Below, in pieces: positions 9,139 through 15,908 of a stretch of 64,000 nucleotides of DNA. The position numbers were made by a program, and so were the translations under genes. Origin of the DNA: Pseudomonadota bacterium (GTDB taxonomy: Bacteria > Cyanobacteriota > Vampirovibrionia > Obscuribacterales > Obscuribacteraceae). Within the stretch, counting starts at the first letter, position 1; every line of letters starts with the position of its first letter. Where the stretch lies: assembly GCA_021325555.1 (NCBI GenBank), contig JAJPGY010000013.1, positions 158,284 to 222,283 of the forward strand, given 5' to 3'. The notes below the pieces were generated by a model. The model was not told where the DNA came from and did no database searches. It was given only the letters and a program-made list of their open reading frames with translations.

Positions 9139-9179
9139 CAAAATAATGCTCCCGCACAGGCGTTGCCGATGCGGGAGCA
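9139..9179 (-). terminator. Rho-independent terminator of the SLH-protein gene
   Basis: On the minus strand a perfect 10-bp stem (TGCTCCCGCA / TGCGGGAGCA, 9147-9179 with a 13-base loop) is followed by TTATTTT. It lies about 50 bases after the SLH gene's stop codon. Confidence 0.8.
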
Positions 9180-9229
9180 CAGGACTTCAGGTCGTCAAAG
9201 CAGAAACGTCAGGCTGTCCGAGCGAGGGT

Positions 9230-9814
9230 TTAGAACAGATATTCGTAGACGGCTCTGGCACCACGCCCGATGCCGACACCTATGTCCCGGACGTCAATCA
9301 GCGTGCCCTTAACCACGCGCTCGAGCAAGAAACCTTTCTGTCTTTCCGCATAAGCGAGTCTCATGTCTTGCTCGATGTTCTTCTCTTCCACCAGCTTCAT
9401 GCGGCGCTCGAGATCGTCCACGCGAGCTTTGAGCTTGTTCAACTCGTTGCGGAACTCTTCCAGCAGAGCAGCGAACTTTTCCAGATCGGCCTTGTCGGCT
9501 TTCTGGGCCAGACGTTCGGTTATGCACTGCTCGTACTTGTACAGGGCGGCTGCCAGCTCGAAACGTGTCGCGGATTTCTGCCCGCGATACGTACGATCCG
9601 GATAGCCAACCAGAACATGGCAAGGATTGTTGACAAGCTCCTTGAGCGCATTGTACGCCCACTCGTTGCCAACAACATCGGTGAGCTCGTTGATGCTGGA
9701 AGCACCGCCGGCGCCCACATTCGCACCCTGCGCCAGAGCCGGGGGAAAGCTCATGCAAAAGCTTGCCCCTGCGGCAACAACACTAGTAACGAAGGTCGCA
9801 ATCCCTTTCCTCAT
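9230..9814 (-). CDS. Exported SLH-domain coiled-coil protein
   Basis: A 194-aa envelope protein. I start it at ATG 9814 (GGAG upstream), giving a signal peptide that ends PALAQG near residue 30. Residues about 40-105 are one S-layer homology domain (ELTDVVGNEWAYNALKELV, GYPDRTYRG, TRFELAAALYK). Residues 110-165 form a heptad-rich coiled coil. The C-terminus is a short Gly-rich piece ending EYLF. This layout copies the N-terminal part of cyanobacterial SLH/OprB-type porins, where the SLH domain binds cell-wall polymer, but the beta-barrel is absent. It could tether the outer membrane or wall without forming a pore. A strong terminator follows, so it is monocistronic. Confidence 0.85.
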   Translation of the reverse strand: MRKGIATFVTSVVAAGASFCMSFPPALAQGANVGAGGASSINELTDVVGNEWAYNALKELVNNPCHVLVGYPDRTYRGQKSATRFELAAALYKYEQCITERLAQKADKADLEKFAALLEEFRNELNKLKARVDDLERRMKLVEEKNIEQDMRLAYAERQKGFLLERVVKGTLIDVRDIGVGIGRGARAVYEYLF

Positions 9815-9948
9815 ATATGACCACTCCTTCGAGTCAACCTGAGTCCTATGTGCCAATCTTACTCCAAATGGAAACGTACGAAACATCACCGGTAACAGTA
9901 AAAATGGAACCATATTTTTGCACCGGCACAAAAGCGGCATCAGGAGCC

Positions 9949-9999
9949 ACGCCCAAATATCTTAAATAACGTTAATATCTTAAGATATTGACGCCCAAA
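9949..9999. promoter_or_regulatory. AT-rich regulatory region with nested repeats
   Basis: A 16-base perfect palindrome (AATATCTTAAGATATT, 9974-9989) is flanked by two direct copies of ACGCCCAAA (9949-9957 and 9991-9999). The octamer TATCTTAA also occurs twice (9957 and 9977 regions). The stretch is much more AT-rich than its neighbours and lies about 135 bases upstream of the SLH gene. It is probably a regulator binding site; no regulator is known. Confidence 0.45.
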
Positions 10000-10271
10000 A
10001 ATATATGCAGTGGAAATCCTCAAAAGCTAATATTTTAGCCGGTTCATGGCAACCCGCTCGTCAAGAATTCACCCGGAGCAGGAGCGTCCGCCCGCGGCAG
10101 ATCCGGTGGCTGATAACGCGATCGATTCCAGTGGTGATGCGGGTTTCATGGCTGCGCCGCCGGTAATCAAGAAGCGCCCGCGCCGCATCCGGGCGCCGAA
10201 GCATCCGAAACACGGCGCCGGTTGTCAGGCGGCCACCGCAGGCGGTGTGCACCGTATATAGTGGCAAACCG
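10000..10271. other. Intergenic region without convincing gene
   Basis: Together with 9815-9948 this makes a gap of about 450 bases between the SLH gene and the radical SAM gene. A 71-codon plus-strand frame (10046-10261) is basic and low in complexity, lacks a ribosome site and matches nothing I know. No hairpin terminator for the radical SAM operon was seen here. Confidence 0.4.
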
Positions 10272-10952
10272 TCAGGAGCGCATCTCGAAGGCCTGCCCGC
10301 CAAATCCGGTGAAGATCACAGTGCCGTTGGGAAGCACGTGAATCTCGGTTACGTTGCCGTCGAACTGGCGCTCCGCCTGCAGGAAATCCGGTCTCAGCCA
10401 GATCAGGCGCTGATTCGAGCTGCCGCGCCAGATGTGGGCTTTTGGGTCCGGGCTTTTCAACGCCTCGACATAGCGCCCGTCTATGAGCAGGTCGATCTCG
10501 CGCAGAAAATCTTCGGCGGCGTCGGGCGCGTGCGGTCCGGTCAGCTCTTCGTAAGTGAAGCCGCTGTAGCAAACGGTGGTCAGCCCGTTTCTTTCTCTGA
10601 TGATGCGCGAGACCCTGGAAAGCCCGCGCGCTTGCAGGAAAGGCTCGCCGCCGGAGTAGGTGACGCCGCGGTGGTTGGGATTGGACAGGATCCGCTCGGC
10701 AAGCTCCTCCGGCGAGACAAGCCGCACGACCTTCTCCGTGTCCCAGGTGTCCGGATTCTGGCAGCCCCTGCAGGCGTGCTGGCAGCCCTGGGTCCAGACG
10801 ACCGCGCGCGGGCCGCCCGGCCCGTTGGCCAGGCTTTCCTCGACGTAACCGGTGATGTTCAACAGCCCGGTGTCCCGGTAGCCGGCGACAGGCGAGCTGA
10901 CAAGCGGGCGGCTAGCCGCTTTCTTCGACGGGTTCAGGCGATTCTTGCTCAT
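10272..10952 (-). CDS. Radical SAM protein, NrdG/activase-like
   Basis: A 226-aa radical S-adenosylmethionine enzyme. The cluster motif CQHACRGC places the three ligands at C57, C61 and C64 (C-x3-C-x2-C), and SGGEPF follows as the SAM-binding GGE motif. Size and the WTQGCQHACRGCQNP context resemble anaerobic ribonucleotide reductase activases, but no NrdD or other glycyl-radical enzyme is in the window. It is the last gene of the RHH-AAA-DUF1257-DUF2997 cluster and its start overlaps the DUF2997 gene by 41 bases, so it probably acts with those proteins. The upstream ribosome site is weak, which fits translational coupling. Confidence 0.88.
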   Translation of the reverse strand: MSKNRLNPSKKAASRPLVSSPVAGYRDTGLLNITGYVEESLANGPGGPRAVVWTQGCQHACRGCQNPDTWDTEKVVRLVSPEELAERILSNPNHRGVTYSGGEPFLQARGLSRVSRIIRERNGLTTVCYSGFTYEELTGPHAPDAAEDFLREIDLLIDGRYVEALKSPDPKAHIWRGSSNQRLIWLRPDFLQAERQFDGNVTEIHVLPNGTVIFTGFGGQAFEMRS

Positions 10953-11097
10953 AACAATCTTTGTTGGTGCGCGAGGTTGTCCGTCCGAGATTGGCTTCCA
11001 GGGCTCCGGCGAGCAGATCGCACTGCCTGCCGGTGGTGCCGACCGTCTCCACGACTATGTTTCCTCTGGCGTCGATGGCGATGTGAATGCTGGCCAT
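10912..11097 (-). CDS. DUF2997 small protein
   Basis: A 61-aa protein of unknown function. It shows the DUF2997 pattern: a short beta hairpin (IHIAIDARGNIVVETVG), a conserved Gly-x-x-Cys (GRQC, C26), an Ala/Leu-rich helix (LAGALEANLG), and a tail where the family usually has an acidic TEEYYE-like end (here KDCYEQES). The start at 11097 has GGAG six bases upstream. It lies between DUF1257 and the radical SAM gene. The conserved Cys and small size make it a possible cluster ligand or a substrate of the radical SAM enzyme; both ideas are inference. Confidence 0.8.
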   Translation of the reverse strand: MASIHIAIDARGNIVVETVGTTGRQCDLLAGALEANLGRTTSRTNKDCYEQESPEPVEESG

Positions 11098-11214
11098 TGA
11101 AAGCTCCTTTGCCCAGGGGGCAGGCGCGCCGACAGATGCCGCCCGGGCAGGCGAGATCAGGAGGCCTGGCGTGCGCCGAGACGACGCGCGGCCTCCCTTT
11201 TGCCCGCACGGCCT

Positions 11215-11592
11215 CTATCGTTGCACGATCAGCTTGATCGTGCCGTCGGCCTGAACCTGCTGTTTGGTCAGGTTGTAGCCCAGGCGCTTGATCTCACCGA
11301 TCGTCTTGTTGACGGCGTATTTCTGATTGATGGAGTCGAGGAGCTGCTGCTGATTGTGCTGCTTGGCCACTCCCCAGAGATCCGCAACCAGGTCGTACGT
11401 CTCATCGGCATTTCTTGTCCATCCCAGATCGTAGTGCCCCGGAAGAACGGCCACCACATCAGCCTGCAAACGCAGGCCGTTGTGTCCGCGGACCTGAGCA
11501 TTGGTCTGCACGGTGAAACCAAGGTCCTGAAGGCTCTTGATCAGGATTTCCACATCCGTGATTTGAGTCTTGATTGTGCTAAAGTGCGACAT
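11215..11592 (-). CDS. DUF1257 (Ycf35-like) protein
   Basis: A 125-aa protein of the DUF1257 family, which includes plastid and cyanobacterial Ycf35. The opening MSHFSTIKTQITD is the family signature; the rest (LGWTRNADETYDLVADLWG, ending GTIKLIVQ) also fits. I chose ATG 11592 because GGAGG lies seven bases upstream; an in-frame ATG at 11616 has no such site. It follows the AAA ATPase gene by 69 bases. The biochemical role is unknown; conserved linkage to Ycf46-type ATPases and DUF2997 suggests a common complex. Confidence 0.88.
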   Translation of the reverse strand: MSHFSTIKTQITDVEILIKSLQDLGFTVQTNAQVRGHNGLRLQADVVAVLPGHYDLGWTRNADETYDLVADLWGVAKQHNQQQLLDSINQKYAVNKTIGEIKRLGYNLTKQQVQADGTIKLIVQR

Positions 11593-11661
11593 TCCATACC
11601 TCCAAAAAACGTTCAAGTTCTCAAGTCTTCATAGCCGGAAGCATCACCTCCTCACCTGGCA

Positions 11662-13269
11662 TCAAATCGAGGACTCCAGGCGCAAGTACTCGCTCTGGTC
11701 TATGAGCGTGGGCGAGCGCGAGGCCATGCGCGCGCGCTCCTGCGCCCAGTCCCTCAAAGCCGTGACCTGCTCGGCCATCGACTGAGAGAGCGGCTTGGTG
11801 GCCTCGATTGCGCGTATGATGTCGAACTGGTTGAACTCGCGGCCGTTGTCGGCGAACGCCTCGTACATGGCCGAGATGATCGCCTGCTCGATCTCCGCCC
11901 CGGAAAAGCCGGAGGTCCGCGCGGACAGATCGGCCACGTCGTAGGCGCTTGTCTCCTGGCGGCGCATGCTCAAGTGAATCCGGAAGATGGCCTCGCGCTC
12001 CTGCGGGTTGGGCAGATCGATAAAGAAGGTCTCGTCAAAGCGCCCCTTGCGAAGGAACTCACCGGGAAGCCGGTCCACACGGTTGGCGGTGGCGATCACG
12101 AAGACCGGCGAGTTCTTCTCCTGCATCCAGGTCAGGAAGGTGCCGAAGACACGCGCCGCGGTGCCGCCGTCGGAACCCATCGAGTTGGCCATGCCGCCGA
12201 AGGCCTTATCCACCTCGTCCGTGAAAAGGAGGCATGGCGCCAGGGACTCGGCCGTGCGCAGCACCGAGCGCAGGTTCTGCTCCGAGGAGCCGACGATGCC
12301 GGCAAACACCCTGCCCATGTCCAGCTTCAACAGCGGCAGGCTCCACAGGTTTGATACCGTCTTGGCCACCAGCGACTTGCCGCAGCCCGGCACGCCGAGA
12401 AGGAGCAGCCCTTTGGGCTGGGGCAGCCCGTAGGCGCGCGCGCTTTCGGTGAAGGCCCCCTTCCGCTCGATGAGCCATTTCTTCAGGTTCTCCAGCCCGC
12501 CCACCTGATCTATGGTCCGGTGCTCCTCCCAGAATTCGAGGATCTGCGAGCGGCGGATGATCTGCTTCTTTTCCGACAGGACGATGTCCAGCTCCTTTTC
12601 GGTCAGCCTGCCCGCGCTGATTAATGCCCGCGTGTAAACCTTCTCGGCCTCCTCGACGGTCAGCCCGAGCGCCGCGCGCAGCATCGCCTCCCGGGCGTCG
12701 GGCGGCAGCGGCTGCGTCTCGCCGGCGTTGAGGCGGCCGTCGGCGAAGACCCGATCGAAAACCTGGCCTATCTCTTTTATGGTCGGCAGGTGGTAATCGA
12801 GGACGGCCACGTCCTTCTCCAGCTCCGGCGGGATCCTCAACACCGGCGAGAGAATGACGATCGTCTGCTCGAGACGCTGGCTGCGGTAGTGGGCGACCGC
12901 GTCGCGCAACCAGCGCACCACCGCCGGGCTGTCCAGGAACGGGTGCAGGTCCTTGAATACAAAGATTGTCGGGTCCGTGCGCTTGGTGGCAAAATCAAGC
13001 GCCGCCTCGGGCGAGATTGTCCCCGGGATTGTCTGTCCGAAGGACCCCGGCAGGGCAGACCCCGCAGGCTGCCCCGGTGCGCCGCCCTGCCCGCCGCGCT
13101 GGTAGGGCCGGAAGCCCTGGGTGACCGCCCAGACGTAAAGCGGCTTGAACGCCTGGCTCTCGGCAATCTGGGCAACCGCCGCCAGCGCCCTGTCTTCCTC
13201 GGGCGTGACCAGATAGACCAGTGGATAGCGCGCGCGAATGAGGATGTCCAGCTCCTGCAATGTCGTCAT
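11662..13269 (-). CDS. Ycf46-like AAA ATPase
   Basis: A 535-aa classical AAA ATPase. The N-terminal 250 residues match the Ycf46-type domain (LDILIRARYPLVYLVTPEE, then TIFVFKDLHPFL, resembling a degenerate P-loop fold). The AAA core has Walker A GVPGCGKS (292-299), Walker B LLFTDEVD (347-354), sensor 1 IATANRVD, and the arginine-finger region FLRKGRFDE. Such proteins form hexamers that remodel partners; the client here is unknown. A strong GGAGG abuts ATG 13269 directly, so TTG at 13260 (nine bases after it) may be the true start. It is the second gene of the RHH-to-radical-SAM operon. Confidence 0.9.
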   Translation of the reverse strand: MTTLQELDILIRARYPLVYLVTPEEDRALAAVAQIAESQAFKPLYVWAVTQGFRPYQRGGQGGAPGQPAGSALPGSFGQTIPGTISPEAALDFATKRTDPTIFVFKDLHPFLDSPAVVRWLRDAVAHYRSQRLEQTIVILSPVLRIPPELEKDVAVLDYHLPTIKEIGQVFDRVFADGRLNAGETQPLPPDAREAMLRAALGLTVEEAEKVYTRALISAGRLTEKELDIVLSEKKQIIRRSQILEFWEEHRTIDQVGGLENLKKWLIERKGAFTESARAYGLPQPKGLLLLGVPGCGKSLVAKTVSNLWSLPLLKLDMGRVFAGIVGSSEQNLRSVLRTAESLAPCLLFTDEVDKAFGGMANSMGSDGGTAARVFGTFLTWMQEKNSPVFVIATANRVDRLPGEFLRKGRFDETFFIDLPNPQEREAIFRIHLSMRRQETSAYDVADLSARTSGFSGAEIEQAIISAMYEAFADNGREFNQFDIIRAIEATKPLSQSMAEQVTALRDWAQERARMASRSPTLIDQSEYLRLESSI

Positions 13270-13299
13270 CCTCCTTCTCGCGCCCGGGCGGCGCCCGCC

Positions 13300-13536
13300 C
13301 TAGGCGCTGCCGACAGGCAGCTTGACCGGCGCCTCCAGTCTGGCAGCCGGGACAAACTCGCAGTTGCAGTTGGGGCAAACCACAGGCTCGCCCTCGCTGA
13401 ACTCGAGCAGGTAGCGCTCGAGCATCTTCTCGGCCAGCTCGGACATCTTCATCTCCTCCTGGACGGAGCGAAGCTTGAGCAGCTTGTGCAGCTCGGGGCG
13501 CACGTACAGGGTTACCTTGGATTTAGACTGGTCCAC
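13300..13536 (-). CDS. Ribbon-helix-helix protein with CxxC tail
   Basis: A 78-aa protein. Residues 5-45 fit a ribbon-helix-helix DNA-binding fold (KVTLYVRPELHKLLKLRSV as the strand and first helix, MKMSELAEKMLERYLLEF as the second). The C-terminus carries CPNCNC, a partial metal-binding knuckle, which could make DNA binding metal- or redox-dependent or help dimerise. GTG 13536 is the start, with only a weak AGG upstream. It is the first gene of the Ycf46/DUF1257/DUF2997/radical SAM operon and lies just below a perfect palindrome, so it is a likely autoregulator. Confidence 0.75.
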   Translation of the reverse strand: MDQSKSKVTLYVRPELHKLLKLRSVQEEMKMSELAEKMLERYLLEFSEGEPVVCPNCNCEFVPAARLEAPVKLPVGSA

Positions 13537-13601
13537 TGCGTTTACCTTTGTTGAGAGGTCGTCCTACCAGATCCGCCTACTTGACATTATGCCCTGTTAA
13601 T

Positions 13602-13641
13602 CGACGTTATAGCGTCGTGACGTCAAAACATTTTGACGTCA
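13602..13641. promoter_or_regulatory. Palindromic operator upstream of the RHH-AAA operon
   Basis: Two copies of TGACGTCA (13618-13625 and 13634-13641) sit inside a larger perfect inverted repeat with 11-base arms (TGACGTCAAAA and its complement) around two bases. A second inverted repeat, CGACG/CGTCG, lies beside it (13602-13617). Repeated short half-sites are typical of ribbon-helix-helix operators. The element lies 65-105 bases upstream of the RHH start codon and about 100 bases upstream of gatD, which faces the other way, so it could control both. Confidence 0.6.
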
Positions 13642-13739
13642 TAGTTTAATTGGTTCTAATATATTGATGCTGCGGGTGCGCGGACGCCGGTTGCGCATGT
13701 GGCAAAATGAAGAACCGGCAGCGGCCGAGGCAAGGCAGG

Positions 13740-14468
13740 ATGACAGATCAACCGACAGTCCGCATCGCCCACCTCTACGCCCACTTTCTGAACATTTACG
13801 GCGACCGGGGCAACATCCTCTCGCTTTCCCAGCGGGCCCGCTGGCGCGGCATCGGCGTGCAGGTGGAGGCGATAGGGGTCGGTCAGGAGATCGACCCGGA
13901 GCGCTTCGACCTCTACTTCATCGGCGGCGGGCAGGACAAGCAGCAGCTCGTAATTGCCGAGGATCTGCTCAGGCACGCCCGCTCGCTGCAGGCGGCGGTG
14001 GACTGCGGGGCGGTGGTGCTGGCCATTTGCGGCGGCTATCAGCTCCTCGGCCACTATTACAAGCCGCACAACGGACCGGAGCTGAAGGGCGTCTCCCTGA
14101 TCGACGCCTACACGGTGGCGGGCGACCGGCGGATGATCGGCAACGTGATCGTCAGGCGGCCCGACGGCTCCACCCTGGTCGGCTTCGAGAATCACAGCGG
14201 CAGGACCTACCTGGGGCCTGCCCTGGAGCCGCTGGGCCGGGTGGTGAGCGGAAACGGCAACAACGGCGAGGATGGATTGGAGGGCGCCGTCTCCGGCACC
14301 ATATACGGTACCTACCTGCACGGCTCGCTGCTGCCCAAGAACCCGCATCTGACCGACGAGCTTCTGGCAAAGGCGCTCAGGCGCCGGCACCCGGACATCG
14401 TCCTTGCCCCGCTGGACGACTCGCTGGAGCTCGCCGCCCACAAGCGCGCGCTGTCACTGCCCGCCTGA
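13740..14468 (+). CDS. gatD: GatD-like glutamine amidotransferase
   Basis: A 242-aa CobB/CobQ-type class I amidotransferase like GatD, the glutaminase subunit that with MurT amidates D-glutamate in lipid II. The nucleophile C97 is in LAICGGYQLLG; the catalytic His is H194 in TYLHGSLLPKNP, a GatD-like ending. The N-terminus HLYAHFLNIYGDRGNIL is characteristic of GatD. I start it at ATG 13740; the frame extends 11 codons upstream. No murT lies next to it, which is unusual because the two are normally an operon. A cobyric acid synthase-like relative is possible but too short. Confidence 0.85.
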   Translation: MTDQPTVRIAHLYAHFLNIYGDRGNILSLSQRARWRGIGVQVEAIGVGQEIDPERFDLYFIGGGQDKQQLVIAEDLLRHARSLQAAVDCGAVVLAICGGYQLLGHYYKPHNGPELKGVSLIDAYTVAGDRRMIGNVIVRRPDGSTLVGFENHSGRTYLGPALEPLGRVVSGNGNNGEDGLEGAVSGTIYGTYLHGSLLPKNPHLTDELLAKALRRRHPDIVLAPLDDSLELAAHKRALSLPA

Positions 14469-14519
14469 GGCGGCGTCGTTCCCCGCGCCCGGCTTGCCGC
14501 GGCGGCTCCGGTAGCGGTT

Positions 14520-15017
14520 CTATATAATCAACGCGGAGCGCGCGATCTTGCCGTCGGCGTACTGCTCGATGTCCGCCTTGCTTGCCCCGTGGGGGAAGTG
14601 GGTTTCGATCTCGTGCAGGGCCGCTCTTTCAGCCTGGGGCATGTCGGGGTGCGCCTGCATGAACTTGTCGATGGCCTCCGGGGTCATGAGCCGATCGCCG
14701 GTGATCTTGTCGAACTGATCGACCACATATTTTTTGATGTCGTAGCCCTCGTCGAGCATCTGCACATCCGGAAGCCCGTAAGTAGGATAGTCATACTTAG
14801 AGTCGTGGTGGAAAAGGCCGGACAGGCCCTTTCCCAGATCAGAGAAGACCGTCTCGACGGTGTGAACCGGGTCTAGTAAATTTTTGGTGAAGCTGCCGTG
14901 ATTCTTGTCGCCCGGCTTCCCGAATATCTCCTCGTATACGGCCGCGCCCAGGCCGACACCGGAAGCCGTCAAGGCACCTTCGGCCACGTCTTTTTCAATA
15001 TTGCTCCAGAAGGTCAT
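14520..15017 (-). CDS. Hypothetical protein, 165 aa
   Basis: I do not recognise this family. The protein starts MTFWSNIEKDVAEGAL at ATG 15017, chosen because AGGAG lies eight bases upstream; the frame continues upstream to 15098. The first 30 residues have a Gly/Ala-rich, mildly amphipathic stretch (ALTASGVGLGAAVYEEIFG). The rest is charged and His/Asp-rich (LFHHDSKYDYPTYG), with a helical C-terminal half (TPEAIDKFMQAHPDM, AERAALHEIETHFP). It has no signal peptide or membrane helix. It converges on gatD with a 51-base gap. Confidence 0.7.
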   Translation of the reverse strand: MTFWSNIEKDVAEGALTASGVGLGAAVYEEIFGKPGDKNHGSFTKNLLDPVHTVETVFSDLGKGLSGLFHHDSKYDYPTYGLPDVQMLDEGYDIKKYVVDQFDKITGDRLMTPEAIDKFMQAHPDMPQAERAALHEIETHFPHGASKADIEQYADGKIARSALII

Positions 15018-15201
15018 GAGGATCACTCCTGCTTGAAGGGACACCCGCATATACACCGGCGCCAGGCGCGCTGGACAGGTCCGGCAAGATTTAATCAAGC
15101 GACCGGACCCCCGGCGCTTGTTAACGAGCGGCCCGTGCCCGGAGTCCTTGACAAGGGGTGTAGACTGTTAACAGTGGTTCAAATTACTAAGGGTGGGTCC
15201 C

Positions 15202-15732
15202 ATGAAAAGCGTGGTTGCTTTTTTTACGCTGGCTTTCGTCGCCGGGTCGCCGGCTCTCGCCCAGGGTTACAGCTACAGCTACGGCAACTCCCGGGTCATA
15301 AACCAGAGCCAGACCGGGCTTTACAGCCCCTCGTCAACCTACATCGGCTCGGGCACGCTCAGCCGGTCGGCGCAGGGCATGCAGGCAGGGATGAGCACGA
15401 TTCCGGCCAGCAACGGGCTGCCGCCGGTGCACATGGGGGGAACAATAGGCACCCCGGGCGACAACCAGTACTCGCAGGCCGCGCAGGAGGAGCGCCGCTT
15501 CGGCCGCCGCCGCATGCCGCAAGCCCGCATGGGCGCCTACATCGGCACCCCGGGGGATAACTTGCGCTCGGATCTGCACTACTACGTGCCAGGGCAGAAC
15601 GGTGCCACCAGCGGTGTCCGGCAGGGGCACTTCACCGCTCCCGGGTATTCGTACCCGCCGGGCCAGGGCACGGCCACGTACGCCGAGCAGGGCGCCTACA
15701 GCGTAGGCCGTGACGGCGCGCTGCACTATTAG
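15202..15732 (+). CDS. Exported protein with IGTPGDN repeats
   Basis: A 176-aa secreted protein of no recognised family. A signal peptide (MKSVVAFFTLAFVAGSPALA) is predicted to be cut before QGYSYSYG. The mature chain is rich in Gly, Ser, Tyr and Pro. It contains repeats: two copies of IGTPGDN (each preceded by a Gly-Ala/Gly-Thr context) and a Tyr/Gly-rich SYSYG start and YSYPPGQGTATY end. I use ATG 15202; a GTG at 15193 is in frame. A TTGACA box lies near 15148 but no clear -10 partner. Such composition suggests an extended envelope or matrix protein. Confidence 0.75.
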   Translation: MKSVVAFFTLAFVAGSPALAQGYSYSYGNSRVINQSQTGLYSPSSTYIGSGTLSRSAQGMQAGMSTIPASNGLPPVHMGGTIGTPGDNQYSQAAQEERRFGRRRMPQARMGAYIGTPGDNLRSDLHYYVPGQNGATSGVRQGHFTAPGYSYPPGQGTATYAEQGAYSVGRDGALHY

Positions 15733-15908
15733 CAACTCTGCTCCGCTGCCCGGATGGTCTCGAGGCTCCGGGCAGGACGGGCCAACACCTCTCGGCGCGC
15801 AGGGGCGCCCGCGCCGCCAGGGTTGCCGCGGTGCCATGTTTCTTCCACAACCTGGCTGTAAGCTCAGCGGCGAGGCTGGGCTGAACCGCAAAAGAAGGCA
15901 AGCCGGGC

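Noticed and set aside
10046..10261. 71-aa plus-strand frame
   Set aside because: Basic, low-complexity sequence, no ribosome site, no known family.
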